Below are positions 9,223 through 17,747 of a DNA stretch of 64,000 bases, piece by piece. How positions within the stretch are numbered: position 1 is the first letter of the stretch; every line of letters begins with the position of its first letter. A model generated the notes under the pieces. It made no database searches, was not told where the DNA came from, and worked only from the letters and a program-made list of their open reading frames with translations. The stretch comes from JAZKHT01 sp040385245. Lineage in GTDB: Bacteria > Pseudomonadota > Alphaproteobacteria > Rhodobacterales > Rhodobacteraceae. Made by a program: the position numbers and the translations under genes. The DNA lies in contig JAZKHT010000003.1 of assembly GCA_040385245.1 (NCBI GenBank), forward strand, positions 186,001 to 250,000, written 5' to 3'.

Positions 9223-10695
9223 ATGCGCCCCTTCCTTTCGCATCCCTTTGACAGCCTCGACGGCGACAAGCTCAAGGAGGAATGCGGTGTTTTCGGCGTC
9301 ATCGGTGTTGCCGATGCGGCCAACTTCGTGGCGCTTGGTCTGCACGCCCTGCAACATCGTGGACAAGAGGCGGGCGGCATCGTCAGCTATGATCCTGAAC
9401 AGGGCTTCAACTCGGCCCGCCGCTTTGGCTATGTGCGCGACAACTTTACCTCGTCCGACGTTATGCAGACGCTGCCTGGGCCGCTGGCCATCGGCCATGT
9501 GCGCTATTCCACCGCCGGATCGAAGGGCGCCACCGCCATCCGCGACGTGCAGCCCTTCTTTGGCGAATTCTCGATGGGCGGCGCTGCCATCGCCCACAAC
9601 GGCAACCTGACCAACGCCGCCGCCCTGCGACGCGAGTTGATCGAGCGTGGGTCGATCTTCCAAAGCTCCAGCGACAGCGAATGCATCATCCACCTGATGG
9701 CGCGGTCGATCCAGAAGAACATCTCGGAACGGATCAAGGACGCGCTGCGCCGGGTCGAAGGCGCGTTCTCGGTCGTCGCGATGACGCGGACCAAGCTGAT
9801 CGGGGTGCGCGACCCCCTTGGCGTGCGCCCGCTGGTGCTGGGCCGGATTTCCGACCACGGTTGGGCGCTCAGTTCGGAAACCTGTGGGCTGGACATCATC
9901 GGTGCCGATTTCGTGCGCGAAATCGCCCCCGGCGAAATGGTGGTGATCGAAGGCAACAAGATCGAAAGCACTCACCCTTTCGCGCCCGCCAAACCGCGCT
10001 TCTGCATCTTTGAACACGTCTATTTCAGCCGCCCCGACAGCATCCTTGGCGGTCGGTCGGTCTATGAAACCCGCCGCCAGATCGGGGTGGAACTGGCGCG
10101 CGAGGCCCCGGTGGATGCCGATCTCGTCTGCCCCGTCCCCGACAGCGGCACGCCCGCCGCCATCGGCTACAGTCAGGAATCGGGCATCCCCTACGCCATG
10201 GGGATCATCCGCAACCAATACATGGGCCGCACCTTCATCGAGCCGACGGAATCCATCCGCAACATGGGCGTCCGGCTGAAGCTGAACGTGAACCGCGCCC
10301 TGATAAAGGGCAAGCGAGTGATCCTTGTCGACGATTCCGTCGTGCGCGGCACCACCAGCCGCAAGATCAAGGACATGATCCTTGAGGCGGGCGCGGCCGA
10401 GGTGCATTTTCGCATCGCATCCCCACCGACCGCCTGGCCCTGTTTCTATGGCGTCGACACGCCCGAACGGTCAAAGCTGCTGGCCGCCACCATGTCCGAA
10501 GACGAGATGCGCGACTGGATCGGCGTTGACAGCCTGAAGTTCATCTCGCTCGATGGTCTGTACCGCGCTGCGGGCGAGGCTGGGGGGCGCGACGCCGCAC
10601 AGCCGCAATATTGCGACGCCTGCTTCTCGGGCGATTATCCGGTGGCCCCGTCCGACAAGATCGAACAGGGCTTTCAGATGAAAGCCGCCGAATGA
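9223..10695 (+). CDS. purF: amidophosphoribosyltransferase
   Basis: The 490-residue enzyme catalyses the first committed step of purine synthesis, glutamine plus PRPP to phosphoribosylamine. The Ntn-type glutaminase nucleophile is C21 in ECGVFGV after a 20-residue propeptide that must be removed. The PRPP motif VILVDDSVVRGTTS lies at about 365-378. GGAGGCC precedes the ATG. The conserved cysteines of the Fe-S-type enzymes cannot be settled by eye. The stop overlaps the start of the next small gene. Confidence 0.97.
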   Translation: MRPFLSHPFDSLDGDKLKEECGVFGVIGVADAANFVALGLHALQHRGQEAGGIVSYDPEQGFNSARRFGYVRDNFTSSDVMQTLPGPLAIGHVRYSTAGSKGATAIRDVQPFFGEFSMGGAAIAHNGNLTNAAALRRELIERGSIFQSSSDSECIIHLMARSIQKNISERIKDALRRVEGAFSVVAMTRTKLIGVRDPLGVRPLVLGRISDHGWALSSETCGLDIIGADFVREIAPGEMVVIEGNKIESTHPFAPAKPRFCIFEHVYFSRPDSILGGRSVYETRRQIGVELAREAPVDADLVCPVPDSGTPAAIGYSQESGIPYAMGIIRNQYMGRTFIEPTESIRNMGVRLKLNVNRALIKGKRVILVDDSVVRGTTSRKIKDMILEAGAAEVHFRIASPPTAWPCFYGVDTPERSKLLAATMSEDEMRDWIGVDSLKFISLDGLYRAAGEAGGRDAAQPQYCDACFSGDYPVAPSDKIEQGFQMKAAE

Positions 10696-11057
10696 CGTCA
10701 GGGGTGGACGCCTACCTGTCCGCTCTGCCCGACGACCAGCGCCTGGCCCTGTTTGATTTGCGCGCGCAATTGGCCACCCTGCTGCCGGACCATATCGAAT
10801 GTCTCAGCTATGCGATGCCGGGGTTCCGGCAACCGGGGCCAAAAGGGCGGATGGTCGCAGGCTATGCGGCCTTTTCGCGCCACCTTGGGCTTTACCCACA
10901 TTCGGGCAGCATCATCCCAAATCTGGCCGACGCCTGCGCAGGCTTCAAAACCTCGAAAAGCGGGGTGCTGTTCACGCCGCAACACCCGCTGCCCGCCACA
11001 CTGGTCGCAAGGATCGTGGCCCTGCGTCAGGCCGAAATCGCGCGCACGGGGCGTTGA
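10692..11057 (+). CDS. DUF1801-family protein
   Basis: The 121-residue soluble protein has the DUF1801 (YdhG-like) pattern: VDAYLSALPDDQRLALFDLRAQLATLLPD, then LSYAMPGFR and YAAFSRHLGLYPHSG. The biochemical role of the family is unsettled. Its ATG overlaps the purF TGA as ATGA, which fixes the start and suggests translational coupling. Nothing points to a purine function beyond position. Confidence 0.85.
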   Translation: MTSGVDAYLSALPDDQRLALFDLRAQLATLLPDHIECLSYAMPGFRQPGPKGRMVAGYAAFSRHLGLYPHSGSIIPNLADACAGFKTSKSGVLFTPQHPLPATLVARIVALRQAEIARTGR

Positions 11058-11085
11058 TCGCGCCACCTTGCCCCTTCCCCTGTTC

Positions 11086-11125
11086 TAAAATATCCCACGG
11101 GGGTCCGGGGGTGTGAAACCCCCGG
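11086..11125. repeat. intergenic AAATATCC / G-rich hairpin element, copy B
   Basis: CTAAAATATCCC is followed by GGGGGTCCGGGGG and a hairpin with arms CCGGGGG (11105-11111) and CCCCCGG (11119-11125). This is the same layout as copies at 3511, 20206 and 31316. It lies between two plus-strand genes, 35 bp before the next ATG. Confidence 0.55.
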
Positions 11126-11159
11126 TTCCGTCCTTGCCCATAACTCCAAAGGCCAGCCC

Positions 11160-11816
11160 ATGACCCAACGTATCGCCCTTGTCACCGGTGCCTCGCGCGG
11201 GCTTGGGGCGGCGATGTCCGAACAACTGGCGGCGCGTGGCTGGCAGGTGGTGGCCCTTGCCCGCACCGTCGGCGGGCTGGAAGAGCTGGATGACCGGGTC
11301 AAGGCGCTTGGCCTGCCGGGTGCTGGCACGCTGACACTGGCCCCGATGGATGTGACCAACGAAGACGCGATGCGCCATCTGTGCCGGTCGATCCATGACC
11401 GGTGGGGCAAGCTCGATCTGTGGGTGCATGCGGCGATCCACGCCGCCCCCTTGGCCCCGGCAGGGTCACTGGACGCGCGGGACTGGGACAAATCCATCGC
11501 CACCAACCTGCGCGCGACCGGTGCGATGATCCCGATGGTGGAACCGCTGCTGCGGGTGGGCGGCGGGACGGCGTTGTTCTTTGACGATCCGCGCGGGGGC
11601 GAGAAATTCTTTGGCGCCTATGGTGCCACCAAGGCGGGCCAGATCGCCCTTGCGCGCAGTTGGGCGGCGGAAACGGCCAAGGTCGGCCCGCGTGTCTTGA
11701 TCGCCACACCAGAGCCGATGCCCACCGCCACCCGCGCGCGGTTCTTCCCCGGTGAAGATCGCAGCCGCCTGTCCGACACCGCGACCCAAGCCGCCCGTCT
11801 GATCGATCTGCTGTAA
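11160..11816 (+). CDS. SDR-family protein with atypical catalytic site
   Basis: The 218-residue Rossmann protein has the SDR cofactor motif TGASRGLG and the YxxxK pair in GAYGATKAG. Where the catalytic serine would stand, about 13 residues before the tyrosine, the sequence is ALFFDDPRGG, with no serine. It resembles YciK-type SDRs. Its substrate is unknown. The stop codon is part of a perfect palindrome (11815-11830). Confidence 0.85.
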   Translation: MTQRIALVTGASRGLGAAMSEQLAARGWQVVALARTVGGLEELDDRVKALGLPGAGTLTLAPMDVTNEDAMRHLCRSIHDRWGKLDLWVHAAIHAAPLAPAGSLDARDWDKSIATNLRATGAMIPMVEPLLRVGGGTALFFDDPRGGEKFFGAYGATKAGQIALARSWAAETAKVGPRVLIATPEPMPTATRARFFPGEDRSRLSDTATQAARLIDLL

Positions 11817-11830
11817 CTGACATGTCAGTT
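11815..11830. repeat. 16-bp perfect palindrome
   Basis: AACTGACATGTCAGTT is a perfect 16-bp palindrome beginning in the stop codon of the preceding SDR, about 60 bp before the next SDR gene. It may be an operator. As a hairpin it would have a 6-bp stem and a CATG loop, with only a weak T-rich tail. Confidence 0.6.
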
Positions 11831-11890
11831 TGATCTTGCCCCCCTTGCGCGCATCGGATTGACTGCGCGGCAGAATGTGGGGGAGTGTCG

Positions 11891-12625
11891 ATGCGACTTC
11901 GGGGAAAAACCGCCTTTTGTACCGCCAGCGGCGCCGGGATCGGCCTTGCCACCGTGCGGGCCTTTCGCGATCAGGGCGCGCGGGTCATTGCGACGGATGT
12001 CAATGCCGAGGCTGTCGCCGCCTTGCAGGCCGAAGGGTTTGACGCCCATGTTCTGGACGTTCTGGACGGTGCCGCCATCACCGCGATGCAGGCCCGCGTC
12101 GGCGCGGTGGATATCCTGTTCAATTGTGCAGGCTTTGTGCACGCTGGCACGATTCTGGACTGTGACGAAGCCGCCTTTGACTTTACGGTCGATCTGAATG
12201 TGCGGTCGCTCTACCGGATTTGCCGGGCGTTTCTGCCCGCGATGCTGGACAATGGTGGCGGGTCGATCGTCAACATCGCCTCGGTCGCGTCCAGCATGAT
12301 CGCGGCCCCGAACCGCTTTGTCTATGGCGCGACCAAAGCTGCCGTGATCGGCATCACCAAATCCGTGGCCGCCGATTATGTGACACGCGGCATCCGCTGC
12401 AACGCGATTTGCCCCGCCACGGTGGAAAGCCCGTCGCTCGATGCCCGCCTGCGCGCCACGGGGGATTACGACGCCGCCCGTGCGGCCTTTGTCGCGCGCC
12501 AACCGATGGGCCGCATCGGCCAACCCGAAGAGATCGCGGCCCTTGCCGTCTACCTTGCCTCGGACGAAAGCGTGTTCATGACCGGGCAGGCGATTGCGAT
12601 TGATGGCGGCTGGACGAACGTCTGA
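11891..12625 (+). CDS. SDR-family dehydrogenase, DHRS6 / 2-keto-3-deoxy-L-fuconate dehydrogenase-like
   Basis: The protein has 244 residues counted from the ATG at 11891, which is better spaced from the GGGGGAG at 11879-11885 than the GTG at 11885. It has TASGAGIG, NCAG, the catalytic serine in NIASVASSM and YGATK, then the stretch SVAADYVTRGIRCNAICPATVESPS and the end IDGGW. These resemble the DHRS6/BDH2 group, which includes bacterial 2-keto-3-deoxy-L-fuconate dehydrogenases. The class is fairly sure; the substrate is inference. Confidence 0.85.
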   Translation: MRLRGKTAFCTASGAGIGLATVRAFRDQGARVIATDVNAEAVAALQAEGFDAHVLDVLDGAAITAMQARVGAVDILFNCAGFVHAGTILDCDEAAFDFTVDLNVRSLYRICRAFLPAMLDNGGGSIVNIASVASSMIAAPNRFVYGATKAAVIGITKSVAADYVTRGIRCNAICPATVESPSLDARLRATGDYDAARAAFVARQPMGRIGQPEEIAALAVYLASDESVFMTGQAIAIDGGWTNV

Positions 12626-12675
12626 CCGGCGCGCAGAAGATTTTTTTGGCCGAGGGTTTTTCGTTCAAAGGATCT

Positions 12676-13773
12676 TTACCCCAGCGCCGCGTCAATGGCC
12701 GCCCACAGATCTTCGACCGGCTCGATGCCGATGGACAGGCGCAAGAACCCGTCGGGCACAGCGTCGCCCCAGCGCGCGCGGCGTTCGCCCGCCGAATGGG
12801 TCGATCCGAACGAGGTGGACCGCGCCATGAACGGGCAGGCCGCCAGAAACGCCTCGGCCATGTCCGCACTGTCCAGCGTCATGCCGATCAGAAAGCCGAA
12901 ACCGCTGGCCTGCTGTCTTGTGACCGCGTGGGATGGATCACCCGGCAGACCCGGATAGCGCACCGCCCGCACCTTTGGATGCACTGCCAACCGTTCGGAA
13001 ATCACCTGGGCGGACGCGCACATCCGCGACAGCCGCACCTCCAGCGTCTCGACCCCGCGATGGACCAGCCACGCCTCGAACGCTCCGGGAACAGCGCCCG
13101 ACAGTTTGCGCCAATCGCGGGCGCGGGCCATGATCGCGTCATTCCGCGTGGCAAGGTGGCCAAACAGCACGTCGGAATGGCCCGCCGGTGCCTTGGTGTC
13201 TGCGGCCACCACCACATCCGCCCCCAGATCGAGCGGTTGCTGCAACACCGGCGTCATCGTGGTGTTGTCGGCAATGACAATCGCCCCCGCCGCATGCGCG
13301 CGCGCCGCGACAGCGCGGATATCGCAGACATCCAGACCGGGGTTCGACGGGGTTTCGATGAACACCACCGCCGCCCCTGCCATGTCGCAGGTCCCCATGT
13401 CCACCGTTGGCACATAATCCGCCACAACGCCAAACGGGCGCAGCACCTGATCTGCCAGCAACCGCGTCGTGTAATAGCCATCCGACGGCACGATCACCCG
13501 CTTTCCCGCCGACAAGGTGGCGAACAACGCCGCACTGATCGCCGCCATCCCCGACGGAAACGACAGGCAGGGCGCGCCTTCCAATACGGCAAGCTGCGCC
13601 TCGACCTCGTCCCAGGTGGGCATCGACATGCGGCCATAGATGTGGCCGCCCACATCACTGCGCGGCAGGTGATAGGTGGCGGACGACACGATGGGCGGGG
13701 CGATAGGGTCGCCCTGCCCCAGCCTGTCGGCGCGGTGGTGCAGCAGTTCGGCAAAGCGGCGGGTGTCGGTCAT
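12676..13773 (-). CDS. PLP-dependent trans-sulfuration (cystathionine gamma-lyase/beta-lyase-like) enzyme
   Basis: The 365-residue fold-type I PLP enzyme belongs to the Cys/Met metabolism family. FPSGMAAISAAL is the cofactor phosphate site, DNTTMTP holds the ring-stacking/PLP aspartate region, and the PLP lysine lies at about residue 193 in AADTKAPAGHSDV (family form SxTKYxxGHSD, slightly altered here). ATG 13773 is chosen because the family's N-terminus starts there (RFAELLHHRADRLGQGDPIAPPI). It is the last gene of a minus-strand operon with an MttB-family protein and two GcvT-type flavoproteins, 52 nt after the upstream dehydrogenase gene. It could act on a sulfur or amino substrate of that pathway, or be a plain cystathionine lyase. 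Confidence 0.8.
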   Translation of the reverse strand: MTDTRRFAELLHHRADRLGQGDPIAPPIVSSATYHLPRSDVGGHIYGRMSMPTWDEVEAQLAVLEGAPCLSFPSGMAAISAALFATLSAGKRVIVPSDGYYTTRLLADQVLRPFGVVADYVPTVDMGTCDMAGAAVVFIETPSNPGLDVCDIRAVAARAHAAGAIVIADNTTMTPVLQQPLDLGADVVVAADTKAPAGHSDVLFGHLATRNDAIMARARDWRKLSGAVPGAFEAWLVHRGVETLEVRLSRMCASAQVISERLAVHPKVRAVRYPGLPGDPSHAVTRQQASGFGFLIGMTLDSADMAEAFLAACPFMARSTSFGSTHSAGERRARWGDAVPDGFLRLSIGIEPVEDLWAAIDAALG

Positions 13774-13825
13774 TCCATGCCTCCGGGGTTGGCGCACCAT
13801 TCCTGTTGCGCGCGCGGGGCGCAAG

Positions 13826-14725
13826 TCACTCCAACCGTGCCGGAAAGCCGTCCGCGCGCAGATCGGTGTGCAGCACATCCTCAAGCAGCTTGACGATCTG
13901 CGTCGATTGCGCTGTGCCGCCATAGGCCGCCTTGCCACGCAGGAAGGTCTGGTTGGTCAGGCTGGCCAGATCCAGCGGCACGCCGAATTCGCGCCCAAAG
14001 CCCATGGCGAAACCCAGATCCTTCAGCGCAAGGTCCATCGAGAACGCAATGTCATAGCTGCCGTTCAGGATCAGCTGCCCTTCGGTCTCATGTACGAAAC
14101 TGGTCCCGGACGAGGCCGCAATGGCCGCCCAGGCCGTTTTCAGGTCCAGCCCGCCGCGTTTGGCCAGCATCAGCGCCTCGCCATCCGCGACCAGATGGAT
14201 AAAGGCCAGCATATTGGTGATGACCTTGATCACCGCCGCCGACCCCAGCGGCCCCATGTGGAACATCCGGTTGCCGATGGCCTTCAACGCGGGTTCGTGC
14301 AGCGCGAACAGATCGGCATCCCCGCCGACCAGAACGGTAATTTCGCCCCGCGCCGCCAGATGCACGCCGCCGGTCACCGGCGCCTCAAGCAGGCGCACGC
14401 CGCTGTCGGCGGCAAGCGCCCCCAGACGGATGATGTCGTCGCGGCCCAGCGTCGAATTCTCGATCCAGGTCGCACCCGGTTTCATCACCGGCAGGATTTC
14501 GGCAAGCACCGCCTCGGACACGGCAGGCGACGGCAGGCAGGTGAAGACGTGGTCGACGCGCGCGGCCAGATCGGCGGCGGATGTAGCCACCGTTGCCCCC
14601 ATCGCCACCAACCGGTCGGCAAGGCCTGCGTCACGGTCATAGACCGTGACGCTGTGCCCTGCGCGGATCAGGCTGGCGGCGATATGGCCGCCCAGATTGC
14701 CCAGACCGATGTAGCCGTATGTCAT
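13826..14725 (-). CDS. beta-hydroxyacid dehydrogenase family NAD(P)-dependent oxidoreductase
   Basis: The 299-residue enzyme is of the 3-hydroxyisobutyrate/tartronate-semialdehyde reductase class. It has an N-terminal Rossmann motif GYIGLGNLGGHIA, the substrate motif EAPVTGGVHLAARGEITVLVGG, and the catalytic lysine in the GxxxKxxxN element (AAVIKVITNML). Its ATG overlaps the stop of the upstream aldehyde dehydrogenase by 4 nt, so both are in one operon and may act on the same carbon skeleton. The exact hydroxyacid or aldehyde cannot be read from the sequence. Confidence 0.88.
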   Translation of the reverse strand: MTYGYIGLGNLGGHIAASLIRAGHSVTVYDRDAGLADRLVAMGATVATSAADLAARVDHVFTCLPSPAVSEAVLAEILPVMKPGATWIENSTLGRDDIIRLGALAADSGVRLLEAPVTGGVHLAARGEITVLVGGDADLFALHEPALKAIGNRMFHMGPLGSAAVIKVITNMLAFIHLVADGEALMLAKRGGLDLKTAWAAIAASSGTSFVHETEGQLILNGSYDIAFSMDLALKDLGFAMGFGREFGVPLDLASLTNQTFLRGKAAYGGTAQSTQIVKLLEDVLHTDLRADGFPARLE

Positions 14726-16152
14726 GCCCCGTATCCCACTATCGCCTTGATTTCACAGAAATCATGTATCGCCCAATCGGCGTATTCGCGCCCATTGCCG
14801 GATTGTTTGTAGCCACCGAACGGCGCAAAGGTATCCCAGTCCGGATAGTTCAGGCTGACCTGACCCGCCCGCAGACGCCGCGCCACGGGGCGCGCATCTT
14901 CCAACGGCCCCTGCACATAGGCGGCAAGGCCGTAGACAGTGTCATTCGCCATCACCACCGCCTGATCGATGGTGTCATAGGGGATGACCGCGAGCACCGG
15001 GCCAAAGATTTCCTCGCGCGCGATGGTCATGTCGTTGGTGACATGGCCAAACACCGTCGGCTTGACGAAATGGCCCCGGTTCAGGCCATCAGGCCGGCCC
15101 ATCCCGCCTGTCACAAGGGTGGCTCCTTCGGCGATGCCCTTTTCGATCAGCCCTTGGATTTTCTCATACTGGGTGCGGCTGATCACCGGGCCAAGCGTGA
15201 CGGCGGGGTCTTTCGGATCGCCCGTCACCATCGCCTCGGCGGTTTCCCTTGCCACGGCCAGCGCCTGTTCTTCATGGGCGCGGGGAATGAACATGCGGGT
15301 CGGCGCGTCGCAGGATTGGCCGGTGTTGCCAAAGCACCCCTCAACCCCGCCCTTGACCGCCGCTGCGATATCCGCTGTTGGCAGGATGATATTGGCCGAT
15401 TTGCCGCCCAGCTCCTGCGCCACCCGCTTGACCGTGGGCGCCGCCGCCTGCGCCACCTGCACGCCTGCGCGGGTCGATCCGGTAAAGCTGACCATGTCCA
15501 CCTCGGGGTGGGACGACAGGCGCGCGCCCACCTCGGGCCCGGTGCCGTTCACCAGATTGAACACGCCCGCAGGCACGCCCGCCGCGTGGCAAACCTCGGC
15601 AAACAGGATGCCGGACAGGGGGGCTATTTCCGATGGTTTCAGCACCATGGTGCAGCCCGCTGCAAGGGCTGGGGCCACCTTGCAGGCGATCTGGTTCATC
15701 GGCCAGTTCCACGGCGTGATCAGCGCGCATACCCCGATGCCTTCGCGGATCAGACGTGTCGTGCCGCGCGTCTCTTCCCAATGGAATTCCTTGGCGCCTT
15801 TGATCGTGCTTTCGATATGCACCTGACCGGCCCAGGCTTGGGCATCACGCGACCAGGCGGTGGGCGCGCCCATCTCAAGGCTCATGGCTTCGGCGAACGC
15901 GTCGTAGCGTTTGTTGTATTCGTCCAGAATCCGTTCCAGCAGGGCGATGCGATCCGCAACCGGCCAGACGGTAAAGCCGTCAAACGCCGCCCGCGCCGCA
16001 AGGATCGCACGGTCGGCGTCGGCGGCAGACCCCAGCGCCACCTCGGCCACGATTTCTTCTGTCGCGGGGTTTTCCACGCCCATCCGTCCGGTGCCGATCG
16101 GATCGACCCATGCACCGTTGATGTAGAACTTCAAGAGGTTGTCATAAGCCAT
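14722..16152 (-). CDS. aldehyde dehydrogenase family protein
   Basis: The 476-residue NAD(P)-dependent aldehyde dehydrogenase has the catalytic glutamate in QELGGKSANI (about 248) and the nucleophile cysteine in GQSCDAPTRMF (about 282). TPWNWPMNQI and FTGST are family cofactor motifs, and EEIFGPVL is also present. Where many relatives read GQxC(T/S), this one reads GQSCDAP, a feature of one ALDH subgroup. ATG 16152 follows GAGGG. It lies 7 nt after the MttB-family gene and may oxidise an aldehyde released by that pathway. Confidence 0.92.
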   Translation of the reverse strand: MAYDNLLKFYINGAWVDPIGTGRMGVENPATEEIVAEVALGSAADADRAILAARAAFDGFTVWPVADRIALLERILDEYNKRYDAFAEAMSLEMGAPTAWSRDAQAWAGQVHIESTIKGAKEFHWEETRGTTRLIREGIGVCALITPWNWPMNQIACKVAPALAAGCTMVLKPSEIAPLSGILFAEVCHAAGVPAGVFNLVNGTGPEVGARLSSHPEVDMVSFTGSTRAGVQVAQAAAPTVKRVAQELGGKSANIILPTADIAAAVKGGVEGCFGNTGQSCDAPTRMFIPRAHEEQALAVARETAEAMVTGDPKDPAVTLGPVISRTQYEKIQGLIEKGIAEGATLVTGGMGRPDGLNRGHFVKPTVFGHVTNDMTIAREEIFGPVLAVIPYDTIDQAVVMANDTVYGLAAYVQGPLEDARPVARRLRAGQVSLNYPDWDTFAPFGGYKQSGNGREYADWAIHDFCEIKAIVGYGA

Positions 16153-16159
16153 TGGACCC

Positions 16160-17713
16160 TCAGTGAAAAAAGATGTTGTAATTGGCCCGGATCGCCGCGT
16201 CGATCTGCGGATCGATCTGGCTTCCGGCCTTTTCCAGAATCGCATTCTTGCGCGCAATCGCCTTGTCCAGCAACAGGGGACGCCCGGCCTCGACCCATTC
16301 CTTCGGGCTCATCCGGTTGCCCACGACGGGATAGACATATTCCGTCTGCATCAGCGCCAGCGTTTGATCAGACCCAAGGTAATGCCCCGGCCCGCCCAGA
16401 CAGACGGCCTTCATGGCATCAATGCTGGTGCTGTCGTCGGTCACGTCGATGCCGCGCACGCAGCGCATGACCTGCCCCAGAATGTCGTCGCCCAGCACAA
16501 GGCTTTCCAGACAGAACCCCAGCAGCGACGCATGCATCCCGACGGATTCGTACACCATGTTCAGCCCGGACAGACCCGCCAGCGTGTTGGTGATGGCCTG
16601 TTCCCAACCAGCCTGCATGTCGGGCAGCTTGCTATCCGAGATTCCCGCCGCCGCCCCACCGGGCAGCCCGTAAAAGCGGTGCATCTGCGCGCAACCCGCC
16701 GTCAACAACGCCTGTTCGGCAGACCCGCCCGACATCGATCCGGTGCGCAGATCGCTGACAAATGGCCATGTGCCGAAGATGCAGGTCGCCCCCGGCTGCA
16801 CCGCATTGGCATAGACCACCCCGGCCAGACACTCGGCCATGGCCTGCACGATGGCCAGCGCGATGGGTGCAGGGGCCGTCGCCCCCGCCTGCCCCGCCGA
16901 CAGCAGCAGCATCGGCATTCCGGCGCGGATGCACGCCTCCATCGTGATGCAGCTTTCTTCAGCGAATTTCATCGGCGGGACGACAAAACAGTTGGAATTG
17001 CTGACGAAGGGCCGTTCGCGCCACTTGTCCTCGCCCCCCGCGATGGTGTGCAAAAGGTCAAAACAGCCCTTCACATGCGACGGGTCGCTGAACGAGGTGC
17101 CGACATGCTTTGTCGTGCCCGACAGGCAGGCATAGAGCGTGTTGATATCCATGTCGTAGTTGTCCAGCACGTCGCGGCAGACCATGGCGCGCTGAAAGAA
17201 ATGGACGTTATCAAGGTTGTGGGTGATCCGTGCCGCGTCATACAGGTCTTGCGCCGTGCTGTCGCGATAGGTGTTTGTCTGCACATCGACGATATGCACC
17301 GCCGCCCCCGCCGTGCCGAAATGCACGTTGGAACCGGTCAGGTGCAGGTCATGCTTTGGGTCGCGCCCGAACAGGGTGATGTCCTTGGCGGCGATGTTCA
17401 CCATATCCTCGACCAACGCGCGCGGGAACCGCAGGCGGCCATCGTCGCCCAGGATCGCGCCCGCCTTTGTCATCACCTCTACGCCCGAGGGCGGGGCCTG
17501 GCTAAGGCCGATCTGCTCCAACGCATCCAAGGCGGCGCCATGAATCTTGGCCATTCCGGCGTCGGTCAGGGGTTTGTACTGGCCCCCCGGCATACCGGCG
17601 CGGATGGGGCGCAGGTTGTCGGCCAAGGGCGCGGACCGCACCGCCACCCGGTTCGCCCGGCCCCCCGAACGCCGCGCACGGGCCGGTTCGCAAACGTCGC
17701 CAATATCGCTCAT
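16160..17713 (-). CDS. MttB-family (trimethylamine methyltransferase-like) protein, non-pyrrolysine
   Basis: The 517-residue protein belongs to the MttB superfamily, which includes corrinoid-dependent methyltransferases for trimethylamine, glycine betaine, carnitine and other quaternary amines. Family-like stretches include FGTAGAAVHIVDVQT, GTSFSDPSHVKGCFDLL and GLPGGAAAGISDSKLPD. The frame is continuous with no internal TAG, so it is not a pyrrolysine enzyme. ATG 17713 is preceded by TTGGAGGCTGAG, which beats the TTG at 17725. It lies between a GcvT-type flavoprotein gene and an aldehyde dehydrogenase gene. No corrinoid protein or activase is encoded in this window, which is odd for a classical member. 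The substrate is unknown. Confidence 0.88.
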   Translation of the reverse strand: MSDIGDVCEPARARRSGGRANRVAVRSAPLADNLRPIRAGMPGGQYKPLTDAGMAKIHGAALDALEQIGLSQAPPSGVEVMTKAGAILGDDGRLRFPRALVEDMVNIAAKDITLFGRDPKHDLHLTGSNVHFGTAGAAVHIVDVQTNTYRDSTAQDLYDAARITHNLDNVHFFQRAMVCRDVLDNYDMDINTLYACLSGTTKHVGTSFSDPSHVKGCFDLLHTIAGGEDKWRERPFVSNSNCFVVPPMKFAEESCITMEACIRAGMPMLLLSAGQAGATAPAPIALAIVQAMAECLAGVVYANAVQPGATCIFGTWPFVSDLRTGSMSGGSAEQALLTAGCAQMHRFYGLPGGAAAGISDSKLPDMQAGWEQAITNTLAGLSGLNMVYESVGMHASLLGFCLESLVLGDDILGQVMRCVRGIDVTDDSTSIDAMKAVCLGGPGHYLGSDQTLALMQTEYVYPVVGNRMSPKEWVEAGRPLLLDKAIARKNAILEKAGSQIDPQIDAAIRANYNIFFH

Positions 17714-17747
17714 CTCAGCCTCCAAGGTCGGTCAAGGGAACACGGGA

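Noticed and set aside
12640..12660. T-rich stretch after the DHRS6-like gene as an intrinsic terminator
   Set aside because: No stable GC-rich hairpin precedes the T-run.
16160..17713. Pyrrolysine-containing trimethylamine methyltransferase
   Set aside because: The frame is continuous with no internal TAG, and no pyl genes are present, so it belongs to the non-pyrrolysine part of the family.
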